Part shown: positions 1 through 9,070 of the stretch, piece by piece | Layout of the letters: every line of letters starts with the position of its first letter | Position numbering within the stretch: position 1 is the first letter of the stretch | DNA from: [Clostridium] clostridioforme AGR2157 | Lineage (GTDB): Bacteria; Bacillota; Clostridia; Lachnospirales; Lachnospiraceae | NCBI RefSeq assembly: GCF_000424325.1 | Contig: NZ_AUJR01000013.1 | Span: 39,903-103,902 of the forward strand | Direction of reading: 5' to 3' | DNA length: 64,000 nt | The notes under the pieces: generated by a model | Told to the model about the DNA's origin: nothing | Database searches by the model: none | What the model saw: the letters and a program-made list of their open reading frames with translations, nothing else | Translations under genes and position numbers: made by a program

Positions 1-473
1 CCGGTTTCACCTGATGAAATATATCAACCGAATTGCACGGTATACATTAGATGAGTAACCATTACAAAGGGAAGGCAGGGAACTGGGAGTATATTCAAAG
101 GGCGTTCCATGATAAGCATGTGTTAGGGTGCAGCGCAGAAGGGCATGTGAGCAGTGTTTTTTCAGAGAGGATGAGCTCACGACCGATGGGATGGAGTGAG
201 ACGGGCTCAGACAGGATGTGCAGGCTGAGATGTTTTATCCGGAACTATGGAAGGGAAAAAGTAATCGACTTGGTAAATTACCGTAGAGAACTGGAGATGG
301 CGAGCGCTGTGTCAACAGGGACAGATGGGGTGATTGAAGAGTCGCAGCGGAAACGGTATACAGAGAAGCAAAGGGAGGTCCAACGGTATGCGGAGGCTCT
401 GCATGGAACGCTATCAGGGACTTCCACAGTACGGAAGATCCTTGCCATTCGGGAACAGATTGGGAATATATAA
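1..473 (+). pseudogene. ISLre2-family transposase remnant (C-terminal part)
   Basis: The open part from 51 encodes about 140 residues with the ISLre2/UPF0236 C-terminal signature, including GCSAEGHVSSVFSERMSSRP, MGWSETGSDRM and YGREKVIDLVNYRRE. In another frame, bases 2-58 encode FHLMKYINRIARYTLDE followed by a stop, which fits an earlier part of the same protein. In the family these blocks are separated by several tens of residues, so the copy has an internal deletion plus a frameshift. The N-terminal part, including the catalytic region, is outside the window or lost. The family identity comes from remembered motifs; the disruption is read directly. The element is very unlikely to be active. 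Confidence 0.85.
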
Positions 474-597
474 TCTTGCCAAAAAGAAAAGCCAGTTGTA
501 TGATTGAGAAAACAAGTCTAAAGTTATATCTTCTTAGGAGCAGTCTTTTTCATGTCAACTGACAATTCATTTACTTCATCCTTTCAGGAACGTATCG

Positions 598-627
598 TTG
601 ACGTTTCCTTGATTAATAAGATATAAT
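598..627 (+). promoter_or_regulatory. Predicted sigma-A promoter of the YesM/YesN operon
   Basis: TTGACG (598-603), an 18-bp spacer and TATAAT (622-627) lie about 40 bp ahead of the first possible start of the kinase gene. The spacing and -10 are close to the vegetative consensus. The site is between the transposase remnant and the operon, so the operon seems to have its own promoter. Confidence 0.6.
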
Positions 628-666
628 AAAAAAATACAGCAGACGGAGAGAAGAGAGTCTGTCCGA

Positions 667-2577
667 ATGCAGATAGGACACAAAGAGGATACAAACTCTG
701 ACGGTGAGGAATATGGAAATATGAGGAAGAGGAAAAATCATTCGATTAAGTTACAACGCAAAATTCTTATTACTAATATGTTTTTGTTTGTTATCCCTTG
801 TCTGCTCCTTTCTGTCAGTATCGTATCATTTATTAATACAGAGGGAAACAGAAGGCTGAATCAGTCAAAAATGGTGGTTTTAAATCAGATTAACAGTAAT
901 CTGGAAAATTATCTGTACAATGGTATTGCATATTCAGAGAGTTTTTACAGCGACTTTGAGATGAACAGGCTTATCTCAACCATCAGTTTTGGCAATGAAT
1001 ATGAAAAAATACAGACGAAACAGAAAGTCCGGGATTATTTACGCGAGAATAGGCGTCTTTATGCCAACGGAAGGTATAATCTGGAAATTATAGGGGAAAA
1101 TGACTGCAATTATTCGACGGAAGAAGACGGGGGACAGGTGACGGTTGAATTTCCGAATCTTGAAAAGCTGAAGAAGGAAGCATGGTATGGCGTCCTGAAA
1201 GAGAAAAATAGTGTATGCTATATCCCTACATATGAAAGCAAAGAGTTTACAAAATTTGACGATTCCAGTGCATTCAGAATTGCAAGGTTAATGAGGAATT
1301 TCAATAGCGGAAGAATTATTGGGATGATGGACGTAAGCGTACCCTATGAAACGCTGGAAGAACTGCTTGGCGAAGGAGTGGAAAATGATAAACAGGATGT
1401 ATTTATAATGAATACAGATGGCCGGATTATCGGAAGCACAAACAGAGAATTGGTTGGGAAAAAGATTATAAATGAAAGTTATCTGTCCAAGCTGAAGGGA
1501 TACGACCATGGATACTTTCAGAGTACCAGTAATTCACTTCCCTCTCAGGTGTATTATGTCACAAATCCTTCTACAGGCTGGCGGGTCGTGATGTACGAGG
1601 AACGGCAGAATCTGGTATGGAGTCAGAATAAAGGATATGTCTGCATCATAGCTGCGACCGTAATTGAAACGTTGCTTGCGATATTCATGTCGGTGTATAA
1701 TTCCAGATATATCAGCCGTCCGGTTAAAAAACTGAAACAGGATATGCGGATGGTCTATAAAGGGGATTTGAGTGTGCGTACGGAACTTTCGGACATAGAC
1801 GAATTCAAGGAACTGAGTTTTCAGTTTAACGAAATGATTGATAAGATTGAAGAGCTTATAGCGCAGTTAAAAGCAAAAGATGAAGAGAAGCGGGTGCTTG
1901 AATTACAGGCGTTACAGGCTCAGATTAATCCTCATTTTCTGTATAATACTCTGGCATCTATCCGGTTTCTGTTGGAAATGGGGATGGAAGAAAAAGCCGG
2001 AGAATCCCTGTTGGCACTTGGAAAACTTCTGCGGAGGACTTTTTCAGACTATCGTGAGCTGATAACAGTCCGTGAGGAAATGCAGAATCTGGAGAACTAT
2101 TTGATTCTTATGAGTAACCGTTATCAGGATACTTTTGAATGGGAAATTCAGGTATCCGATGATGCAAGGGAATGCAGGATTCCAAGGATTTCCGTTCAGC
2201 CGCTGGTGGAAAATTCTATTTCTCACGGATTCAGCGGCAAGGAGGATATGGGACATATTACAGTCAATGCTTATGCAGAAAACGGGGAACTGTTTATTAC
2301 GGTGACAGATAATGGGGTTGGTGGTAATGCGGAAGAAATCCGTAAGCTGCTTATGGATTCCCTGGAAATCACACGGAAAGACCAAGTCAGCGGGATTGGC
2401 GTGAAAAATGTGCAGGAACGTCTGCAGCTCATTTTTGGCAAAGAATATGGAATGGCAGTTGAGAATGTACAGGATGGAGGAATATGTGTAACGATGCGTA
2501 TACCGGTGCTTGACAAGGGAGAAGCCGGAGAGGAAATAGTAGCAGGAGAGCGGTATGGTAAAGATATTAATTATTGA
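667..2577 (+). CDS. Sensor histidine kinase, YesM type
   Basis: Membrane sensor kinase of 636 residues. A first membrane segment lies near residues 33-55 and is followed by a roughly 260-residue extracytoplasmic sensor region. A second segment lies near 320-340, then a HAMP linker (about 345-400). The His_kinase domain has the phospho-acceptor in AQINPHFLYNTL (His near residue 421), and the ATPase domain shows VENSISHGF and DNGVGG motifs. In this family the kinase partners a YesN regulator and senses extracellular carbohydrate. The partner gene follows with a 23-bp overlap. An in-frame ATG at 721 with GAGGA ten bases upstream is an equally good start. The downstream sugar importer and sulfatase suggest a sulfated-glycan signal, which is an inference. 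Confidence 0.92.
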   Translation: MQIGHKEDTNSDGEEYGNMRKRKNHSIKLQRKILITNMFLFVIPCLLLSVSIVSFINTEGNRRLNQSKMVVLNQINSNLENYLYNGIAYSESFYSDFEMNRLISTISFGNEYEKIQTKQKVRDYLRENRRLYANGRYNLEIIGENDCNYSTEEDGGQVTVEFPNLEKLKKEAWYGVLKEKNSVCYIPTYESKEFTKFDDSSAFRIARLMRNFNSGRIIGMMDVSVPYETLEELLGEGVENDKQDVFIMNTDGRIIGSTNRELVGKKIINESYLSKLKGYDHGYFQSTSNSLPSQVYYVTNPSTGWRVVMYEERQNLVWSQNKGYVCIIAATVIETLLAIFMSVYNSRYISRPVKKLKQDMRMVYKGDLSVRTELSDIDEFKELSFQFNEMIDKIEELIAQLKAKDEEKRVLELQALQAQINPHFLYNTLASIRFLLEMGMEEKAGESLLALGKLLRRTFSDYRELITVREEMQNLENYLILMSNRYQDTFEWEIQVSDDARECRIPRISVQPLVENSISHGFSGKEDMGHITVNAYAENGELFITVTDNGVGGNAEEIRKLLMDSLEITRKDQVSGIGVKNVQERLQLIFGKEYGMAVENVQDGGICVTMRIPVLDKGEAGEEIVAGERYGKDINY

Positions 2578-4108
2578 TGATGAAAGTATAACCAGACAAT
2601 GGATTAAGAAAAAAGTAGAAGATATCAGTGCTGATTATTCTGTAGTAGGAGTATTTTCTAATGGGCGTCAGGCATTTGAATACTGCAAAAAGGAAAGTGT
2701 GGATGTTATCTTCACGGATATCCGTATGTCCACGATGGATGGTATGGAGTTCCTTAAAAATATTCTGCGATTGGATATGCATCCATATAAAGTCATTTTG
2801 AGCGCATATGATGAATTCCAATATGCCAGAGAGGCAATTAAGCTTGGGGTTCACGAGTTCCTACTAAAACCGGAGATTACCCAGAGCGAATTGAAGAGAA
2901 TCCTGAAAGATGCCCAAAGTTACCTTGCCACAGAAGGCAGTGACAGCGCCCAGGGCGTCTTCCAATCAGAAAAGCAGCAGGAAATACTCAGAAGCCTTAT
3001 GGATAAAAACGCTGTCATGACAGAAGAGGAAATCTCAGGCCTGCTGCTGAGTAATAAGATTATGCTTGAAGCGAAGAATCTGACTGCAATGAGTATTTAT
3101 TTTGAAACCGGAAAGAATATTGAAAAATCGAAAGACTTATTTGAAATTTTTTTTGAGGAAAAACATATATGCTGGTATTTTTACCAGAGCGATTCTCAGG
3201 AATTTATGATTCTTTATAATCACCGGAATGAATGGACCCGGCGTAATCTGGCGGAGGAGTTATTTCATATCCTACAGGTCCATTTGGGCATGAAATTGTA
3301 CATCGGAATAAGTGTCAGGAAGGATGGGTTGTCCAAGCTTAACTCGCTGTGCCGTCAGGCATCGCTTGCAAAAGATAACAGGCGCTTTTTTGACATACCG
3401 GGGTGTCAGTTGTATGATGAAATGCGGGTGAATAAGGAGGATAATGAAGAGGAACTGTATTTTAGCGATGCAATTAAAGAGTTATCAGAGCTTCTGGATA
3501 AAGAAAAATGCAGTGAGGCAGAAGAAAAGTCAGGTGAATTACTGGAACAGATTGGACACGCCGATTTTCTGCCCCCGACTTATGTGAAGGCACTGTGCAA
3601 TGAACTGCTCACAGTATTTATGCACAGACTCTGGCGTCAGGAGTTGGAGGAAGAAGAAAAGAAAGCAATTGGGAGCATTGAATTGCTTCTGGGAGAAAAT
3701 ATACATACATTTTATGAATTAAACCAGAGGATGCAGAAGGCAAGAAAATACCTGTGCGATGTTTTTCAGAAAAAGTGTGTAGGGAATCGGTACTCTTCCC
3801 AGATACGGGATGTGGTAAATTATATTGAGCATCATTATCAGGAAAGGATTGTTATGGAGGATATTGCGAATTCGGTTCACTTAAGCAGGACATATCTTTC
3901 TGTGCTGTTTAAAAAAGAGACGGGCGAAAGGTTCAGCGATTATCTTCAGAGAATCCGGCTGGAGAATTCCTGCCGCTTATTGAGAACAACGAAACTTCAG
4001 ATTAATGAAATAGCGGAACGGACTGGCTTTTTTGATGCTGCTCATTTTAGCAGGGTATTCAAAGAACGCTATGAGATGTCACCCTTGGAATATAGAAAGC
4101 TTGAATGA
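2555..4108 (+). CDS. Response regulator, YesN type (receiver plus AraC HTH)
   Basis: 517 residues. The N-terminal receiver domain has the acidic pair after ILIID and the phosphorylated Asp at about residue 55 (FTDIRMSTMDG). A long middle region typical of YesN proteins follows. Two AraC-type helix-turn-helix units lie in the last 100 residues (IANSVHLSRTYLSVLFKKET and IAERTGFFDAAHFSRVFKE). It probably activates the adjacent ABC importer and sulfatase genes when phosphorylated by the kinase encoded just upstream, with which it overlaps by 23 bp and is likely translationally coupled. Confidence 0.93.
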   Translation: MVKILIIDDESITRQWIKKKVEDISADYSVVGVFSNGRQAFEYCKKESVDVIFTDIRMSTMDGMEFLKNILRLDMHPYKVILSAYDEFQYAREAIKLGVHEFLLKPEITQSELKRILKDAQSYLATEGSDSAQGVFQSEKQQEILRSLMDKNAVMTEEEISGLLLSNKIMLEAKNLTAMSIYFETGKNIEKSKDLFEIFFEEKHICWYFYQSDSQEFMILYNHRNEWTRRNLAEELFHILQVHLGMKLYIGISVRKDGLSKLNSLCRQASLAKDNRRFFDIPGCQLYDEMRVNKEDNEEELYFSDAIKELSELLDKEKCSEAEEKSGELLEQIGHADFLPPTYVKALCNELLTVFMHRLWRQELEEEEKKAIGSIELLLGENIHTFYELNQRMQKARKYLCDVFQKKCVGNRYSSQIRDVVNYIEHHYQERIVMEDIANSVHLSRTYLSVLFKKETGERFSDYLQRIRLENSCRLLRTTKLQINEIAERTGFFDAAHFSRVFKERYEMSPLEYRKLE

Positions 4109-4341
4109 TTTCGGGAAAGTGGATTGGAGATATTCCAAAGTATTATCAGAAAGAGGGCTGGAAGTTAAAAATTGTGCAAAATAAGCATGAAAATATACAA
4201 ATTATTAAAAAGACCAGTATAGATAAAATAAAAATAATGGAAAATGAAAATGGTGTGCAAAGATATATGAATCTGAAACATGGTATCAGCACTCCATTTT
4301 TTTTATTATATTTTTATCATTACGGTGAAGGAGGTTTTTTT

Positions 4342-5658
4342 ATGAAGAAAAAAATGGCAATGTTATGCGCGGCGGTCATTGGTGTATCTGCGGTACTTGG
4401 AACTACTGGCTGCGGTAATAACGGAAATGAAGAACTCGTATCATCTGCGGAGGATTCCTCTGCGCAGGACACAGATGGCAAAGTGACTAAACTTGTGTTT
4501 TTAAGGGCAGGGACAGAGAAGGCAAAAAAGAATTACTGGCAGGAAATGATTGAAGGCTTTGAGGCAGAGAACCCGGATATTGATATCGAATATCAGGAAT
4601 GTCCTTATGGCGATGATTTTGAGACAAAACTGAATACTGGATTTGCCTCCGGTACTGCACCGGATATTATTAATTTTACAATGGCGTCTATGGGAACGAG
4701 AGTCCCGTTGGGCCAGTATGAATCGCTGGATAAGTATGTAGATTTATGGGAAGGCAAAGATGATTTTATGGAAAACGCCTTGAAACTGGGGACAATCAAT
4801 GATTCACTCTATGGTCTTCCGGTATTTGCGGATCCCCGTGTGCTGATATATAACAAGGAAATGTTTGAAGAGGCGGGGCTGAATTCAGAGAATCCGCCAT
4901 CTAACTGGGATGAACTTCTTGCAGCACATGAAAAACTGGTCAAGAAGGACGGAGACAGCGTCGTGCAGACCGGCATGGGTATTCCTACGTCCGGTTCAAA
5001 TATGCATCAGTGGTTCTCTATTTTTGCAGAAGAAAATGGAGTGAAGAATCTGGTAGATGAAGATGACAACTCCATTTTGATTAACACCCCGGAGGCGGTA
5101 GAGGCAGCAGAATATATGCTTAAGCTCAAAGAGTTGGGCGTTGTTCAGTGGGACAGTACAAACAGCGACCAGAATCCGTTTAGTACCGGACTTGCAGCGA
5201 TGACATTCGGGAGCGATCAGGATTTCCAGACATGGAACAGCGGAGCTTTGAAAGATAAGATTGCTATGGCATCTCCATTAAAAAATAAAAAGCAGGCAAC
5301 GTTCTGTGGCATGAGCTTTCTGTTTATGAGCGGTGAAACAGAACATAAAGAAGAAGTTTGGCGTTTTATGGAATATATATCCAGCCCCGAGAATATGTGG
5401 AAGCGGTATGAAGAACTTGGAAGTGCGCCGTTGAGGGAATCTCTGAAAGATAAATTCATTGCCGAAAACCCGGAAATTAATCAGGTTATTTATGAGTCCA
5501 TCAGTTGTGGGAACGGTTCACCGAAAGTCCCATATGCGAATTCCGTATACAATATCGTGAATGAATCCATGGAAAAGATTATGTATGGAGTGGATGAGCC
5601 TGGGAAATCCATGAATGACGGAGCGAAAAAAATCCAGAAAGAGGTAGATAATCTATAA
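4342..5658 (+). CDS. ABC sugar transporter substrate-binding lipoprotein
   Basis: Family 1 extracellular solute-binding protein, about 438 residues. I start at ATG 4342, preceded by AAGGAGG; upstream in-frame ATGs back to 4105 lack such a site and would mask the signal peptide. The N-terminus is a lipoprotein signal (MKKKMAMLCAAVIGVSAVLG, then TTGC with Cys24 as the lipidation site) followed by a Ser/Asp-rich linker. The mature part has the usual fold-type motifs, such as GTAPDI near the front. It would capture a sugar outside the membrane and pass it to the two permeases encoded next. No ATP-binding subunit is present, so a shared MsmX-like ATPase elsewhere is expected. Confidence 0.93.
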   Translation: MKKKMAMLCAAVIGVSAVLGTTGCGNNGNEELVSSAEDSSAQDTDGKVTKLVFLRAGTEKAKKNYWQEMIEGFEAENPDIDIEYQECPYGDDFETKLNTGFASGTAPDIINFTMASMGTRVPLGQYESLDKYVDLWEGKDDFMENALKLGTINDSLYGLPVFADPRVLIYNKEMFEEAGLNSENPPSNWDELLAAHEKLVKKDGDSVVQTGMGIPTSGSNMHQWFSIFAEENGVKNLVDEDDNSILINTPEAVEAAEYMLKLKELGVVQWDSTNSDQNPFSTGLAAMTFGSDQDFQTWNSGALKDKIAMASPLKNKKQATFCGMSFLFMSGETEHKEEVWRFMEYISSPENMWKRYEELGSAPLRESLKDKFIAENPEINQVIYESISCGNGSPKVPYANSVYNIVNESMEKIMYGVDEPGKSMNDGAKKIQKEVDNL

Positions 5659-5686
5659 GGCCGAGTATAGGCAATAAAAACATAAT

Positions 5687-5761
5687 ATGATACCAGGATT
5701 GCGAGAGCATGAAATGCGAAGCAATCCGTGTATCATAGGGGTCAAAATACCTTTTGACCCC
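5687..5761 (+). promoter_or_regulatory. Two tandem RNA hairpins between binding protein and permease genes
   Basis: The first inverted repeat pairs ATGATAC (5687-5693) with GTATCAT (5730-5736), with GGATTGC/GCAATCC inside. The second is a perfect 10-bp stem with a 4-nt loop, GGGGTCAAAA-TACC-TTTTGACCCC (5738-5761). No T-run follows. Hairpins at this place are known to stabilise the binding-protein mRNA or limit read-through, so that the lipoprotein is made in excess over the permeases. Confidence 0.75.
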
Positions 5762-5797
5762 AACATCATAATATTAACATGAAGGAGGAGGGTAATT

Positions 5798-6697
5798 GTG
5801 AATAAACCGGAAAAAATGAAAAGTAAAACAAAGTATGATAAATGCGCTTATGCTATGATTTTTCCAGCTTATTTTGTATTTGCCGTTTTTATACTTGTTC
5901 CTATTGGATTTGTTATTTATTACAGCCTGACGAATTTTAACTTGTATTCCGTTCCGGAGTTTGTAGGATTTAAAAATTATCTTAACTTATTTCAGGATGG
6001 GGATTTCCTGATTTCAGTCAGGAATACACTGTTTTATACTGTATTTACATTGTTTCCACAGCTTGCGATTGGCCTGTTTTTTGCTATAATGCTTTATAGA
6101 AGGTCAAGAATGATTCCTTTTTTCCGTACAGCGTTTTATCTGCCGAATGTTATGTCTATGGTGTGTATGTCAATGGTTTGGCTGTGGATTTATGACCCGA
6201 CATATGGTCTGCTTAACATGGTTCTAAAAGCATTTGGTTCTTCTGTGCAGCAATGGCTGCAGGATCCGAAACTGGCAATGCCCTGTGTAATCCTGATGGG
6301 TATTTGGAAAAACTGTGGTTATTCCATGGTTATTTTCCTTTCGGGCTTGACGTCTATACCGGATTCGCTTTATGAAGCGGCGTCGTTGGATGGAGCGGGT
6401 TTTATAAAAAAATTCTTACATATTACATGGCCAATGCTTAAGCCTACTACATTTTTCCTGTTGGTAACAGGAATTGTGAACAGTTTTTCTGTATTTGAGC
6501 AGATTAATATTATGACCAGCGGAGGTCCGCTAAACAGGACGACTACCATTGTTCATCAGATTTACAGAAGAGGTTTTCTGGAGTTCAAGATGGGGTATGC
6601 AGGCGCAATGTCTGTAGTCCTGTTGTTGTTTTCAATTCTGATTACTATATTGGTATTCAAGTTTGGAAGCGGTGGACAGGATGTTGACGTATCATAA
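5798..6697 (+). CDS. Sugar ABC transporter permease (MalF/UgpA type)
   Basis: 299 residues, about six membrane segments starting near residue 18. The cytoplasmic EAA loop, which contacts the ATPase, is present near residue 191 (YEAASLDGAGFIKKF). It forms the channel together with the next gene product. The start is GTG at 5798, behind AAGGAGGAGGG; no ATG fits as well. It lies 139 bp after the binding-protein gene, separated by two hairpins, and 12 bp before the second permease gene. Confidence 0.93.
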   Translation: MNKPEKMKSKTKYDKCAYAMIFPAYFVFAVFILVPIGFVIYYSLTNFNLYSVPEFVGFKNYLNLFQDGDFLISVRNTLFYTVFTLFPQLAIGLFFAIMLYRRSRMIPFFRTAFYLPNVMSMVCMSMVWLWIYDPTYGLLNMVLKAFGSSVQQWLQDPKLAMPCVILMGIWKNCGYSMVIFLSGLTSIPDSLYEAASLDGAGFIKKFLHITWPMLKPTTFFLLVTGIVNSFSVFEQINIMTSGGPLNRTTTIVHQIYRRGFLEFKMGYAGAMSVVLLLFSILITILVFKFGSGGQDVDVS

Positions 6698-6709
6698 GGA
6701 GGTTTTAAG

Positions 6710-7573
6710 ATGAAACACAGAAAAATATATCACGGAATTTGGGCTGTTGCCATGACAGCCGTCTCACTGGTCATGCTTACGCCGGTTATTATGATGTTTG
6801 TTACCTCGTTCAAATCCATGGAAGAAATTAAATCCTCGGTATTCCACCTTATACCGGAACATTTTTCTCTGGTGAACTATATCGATGCACTGGGAAGTGG
6901 AAATTGGCTCTTATATTTTCGGAATTCGTTGATTATTACGATATCTGCAGTAGTTTTTTCCTTATTATTTAATTCCATTGCAGGTTATGCGTTTGCAAGA
7001 CTGAAATTCAAAGGGTCGAAGGTGCTGTTTAGCCTTCTGATGATTGGGCTTATGATGCCGGCACAGGTAACTATACTTCCTACATTCCTGATTATGGCTA
7101 AATTTCCTTTTGCAGGAGGAAATAATATTTTGGGACAGGGAGGCACGGGACTTATCAATACATTTGCAGGCTTGATTATTCCACTTGTTTCGGGTTCTTA
7201 TGGTATTTTCTTATGTAAGCAGTTTTATGAGAATTTCCCCAAATCGTTGGACGAGGCAGCAGAGATTGATGGAGCCGGAAAATGGAAAACCTTTTTCCTG
7301 ATATACCTGCCGAACTCTAAGGCAATACTTGCTACACTTGCATTAATGAAAGGTGTGGCGGTGTGGAATGATTATCTGTGGCCACTTGTCATGACGAACT
7401 CAGAAAGTCACAAAACGGTTCAGCTTGCCCTGACCATGTTCAAAACGGAGACTACAATCCAATGGAATCAGATGATGGCTATAGCGGTACTGATTGTTTT
7501 GCCTATGATACTTTTATTCTTATTTGCACAGAAGTATTTTGTACAGGGAATTGTTACATCAGGACTGAAGTAG
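6710..7573 (+). CDS. Sugar ABC transporter permease (MalG type)
   Basis: 287 residues with six predicted membrane segments and the EAA loop near residue 181 (DEAAEIDGAGKWKTFF). This is the second half of the importer channel. The RBS is AAGGAGG, seven bases before the ATG. It is separated from the previous permease gene by 12 bp and from the sulfatase gene by 13 bp, so the three are very likely co-transcribed. Confidence 0.93.
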   Translation: MKHRKIYHGIWAVAMTAVSLVMLTPVIMMFVTSFKSMEEIKSSVFHLIPEHFSLVNYIDALGSGNWLLYFRNSLIITISAVVFSLLFNSIAGYAFARLKFKGSKVLFSLLMIGLMMPAQVTILPTFLIMAKFPFAGGNNILGQGGTGLINTFAGLIIPLVSGSYGIFLCKQFYENFPKSLDEAAEIDGAGKWKTFFLIYLPNSKAILATLALMKGVAVWNDYLWPLVMTNSESHKTVQLALTMFKTETTIQWNQMMAIAVLIVLPMILLFLFAQKYFVQGIVTSGLK

Positions 7574-7586
7574 ACGAGGAGGTATT

Positions 7587-8951
7587 ATGAACAAACCAAA
7601 TATTATCTTTTATTTTCCGGACCAGCAGAGAGCGGATACATTAGGGTGCTATGGACAACGGCTTGACATCAGCCCAAATCTTGACAGGCTTGCCGGTGAA
7701 GGGGTTCTGTTTGAAGAAGCCTATACTGCGCAGCCGGTCTGCGGACCTTGCAGGGCTATCTTCCAAAGTGGGAAATGGCCGACAGATATTAATTGTTATC
7801 GGAATGCGCTGCCGCTGCCGTCAAATGTCAAAACTCTTGCCGATTATTTTTATGAAGCGGGATATGAAACGGCATATATTGGAAAGTGGCATCTTGCCAG
7901 TGAGAGAACTTCATATGATGCCCCTCCGATTGCGGATTATGAAAGCTGCGCCATCCCGCTTGAGAGGCGTGGGGGATATCGCGGATTCTGGCGTGCAGCA
8001 GATGTGCTGGAAGCTACATCTCATGGATATGGGGGATATGTATTCGATGAAAATATGAAGAAACATGCCTTTGACGGGTATCGTGTTGACTGCATTACTG
8101 ATTATGCACTTGAGTACCTGGACCAGTATACAGGTGAGAAACCGTTTTTTATGACAATTTCCCATATTGAACCGCATCATCAGAATGACCATGGGCGTTA
8201 CGAAGGGCCGGCTGGCTCAAAAGAACGGTATTGTGATTTTGAATTGCCGGGAGACCTTGCAGCCCTTGAGGGTGATGCGCGGGAAATGTATCCGGATTAT
8301 CTGGGGTGCTGCAAAAGTCTGGACGATAACCTCGGACGCCTGATTGAAAAAATTAAGGAAAAGGGGCTTTATGACAATACAATCTGGGTTTATGCCTCGG
8401 ACCACGGCTCTCATTTTAAGACCAGAAATAAAGATGAGCACATGACAGGCTGTGATGATTATAAGAGGTCCTGTCATTCCGCCTGTCTGAAAGTACCGCT
8501 GGTTATCTCTGGTCCCGGCTTTCATGGTGGAAAAAGGGTTCCTGAGTTGGTGAGCACCTGCAGCCTGCCAAAGACTTTTCTCGCTATGGCGAGAGTAGAT
8601 GTAGGGGACAGGATGATTGGAGAGGATTTGAAGACGGTTGCAGACGGGCTGACTTCAGGAAGAACAAACAGAATATTTGCGCAGATTAGTGAGAGCCGTA
8701 TGGGGCGGTGTATACGGACTGAGAAATATTTATACAGTGTCTGCGCTCCGGATTCCGACGGATGGGCCGATGGGAGCAGCAGCATCTATGTAGAAGACTT
8801 TCTCTATGATTTGAAAAAAGATCCATATGAATTGAATAACCTGGTAAAAAGCCCTGCATATTCGACGGTACGTGAGGAGCTGGCTTCACAGCTTGTTGAA
8901 GAGATGGTGAAAGCGGGCGAGGAGGCCCCGGTTATCCTGCCGTGGGAATAG
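7587..8951 (+). CDS. Cysteine-type sulfatase, cytoplasmic
   Basis: 454 residues of the alkaline phosphatase/sulfatase superfamily. The N-terminus has the metal-binding segment PNIIFYFPDQQRADT. The active-site motif CGPCR places the formylglycine precursor at Cys52. The conserved GKWHL block lies near residue 98, and DHGSH supplies further metal ligands. There is no signal peptide, so it should act in the cytosol on a sulfated sugar brought in by the importer encoded directly upstream. A Cys-type sulfatase in an anaerobe needs the radical SAM maturase anSME, which is not in this window. No glycoside hydrolase is linked, suggesting that small sulfated sugars are taken up. The exact substrate cannot be read from the sequence. 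Confidence 0.92.
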   Translation: MNKPNIIFYFPDQQRADTLGCYGQRLDISPNLDRLAGEGVLFEEAYTAQPVCGPCRAIFQSGKWPTDINCYRNALPLPSNVKTLADYFYEAGYETAYIGKWHLASERTSYDAPPIADYESCAIPLERRGGYRGFWRAADVLEATSHGYGGYVFDENMKKHAFDGYRVDCITDYALEYLDQYTGEKPFFMTISHIEPHHQNDHGRYEGPAGSKERYCDFELPGDLAALEGDAREMYPDYLGCCKSLDDNLGRLIEKIKEKGLYDNTIWVYASDHGSHFKTRNKDEHMTGCDDYKRSCHSACLKVPLVISGPGFHGGKRVPELVSTCSLPKTFLAMARVDVGDRMIGEDLKTVADGLTSGRTNRIFAQISESRMGRCIRTEKYLYSVCAPDSDGWADGSSSIYVEDFLYDLKKDPYELNNLVKSPAYSTVREELASQLVEEMVKAGEEAPVILPWE

Positions 8952-8973
8952 GTGGCTGAAATCAGTGTGACAT

Positions 8974-9014
8974 ATATGTGCAAAACGGTGAGGCTTATAT
9001 GTTGTAAAACGGTG
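8974..9014 (+). repeat. Imperfect direct repeat downstream of the sulfatase gene
   Basis: ATATGTGCAAAACGGTG (8974-8990) recurs as ATATGTTGTAAAACGGTG (8997-9014), about 23 bp apart and so close to two helical turns. A weaker third copy may follow (TATATAAGTTGTAG). The spacing suits a dimeric regulator site, but no gene obviously needs it now. Confidence 0.4.
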
Positions 9015-9070
9015 TGATATATAAGTTGTAGTTGGAGTAAAGAAATAGTCAGTTGATAAAAAATAAATGA

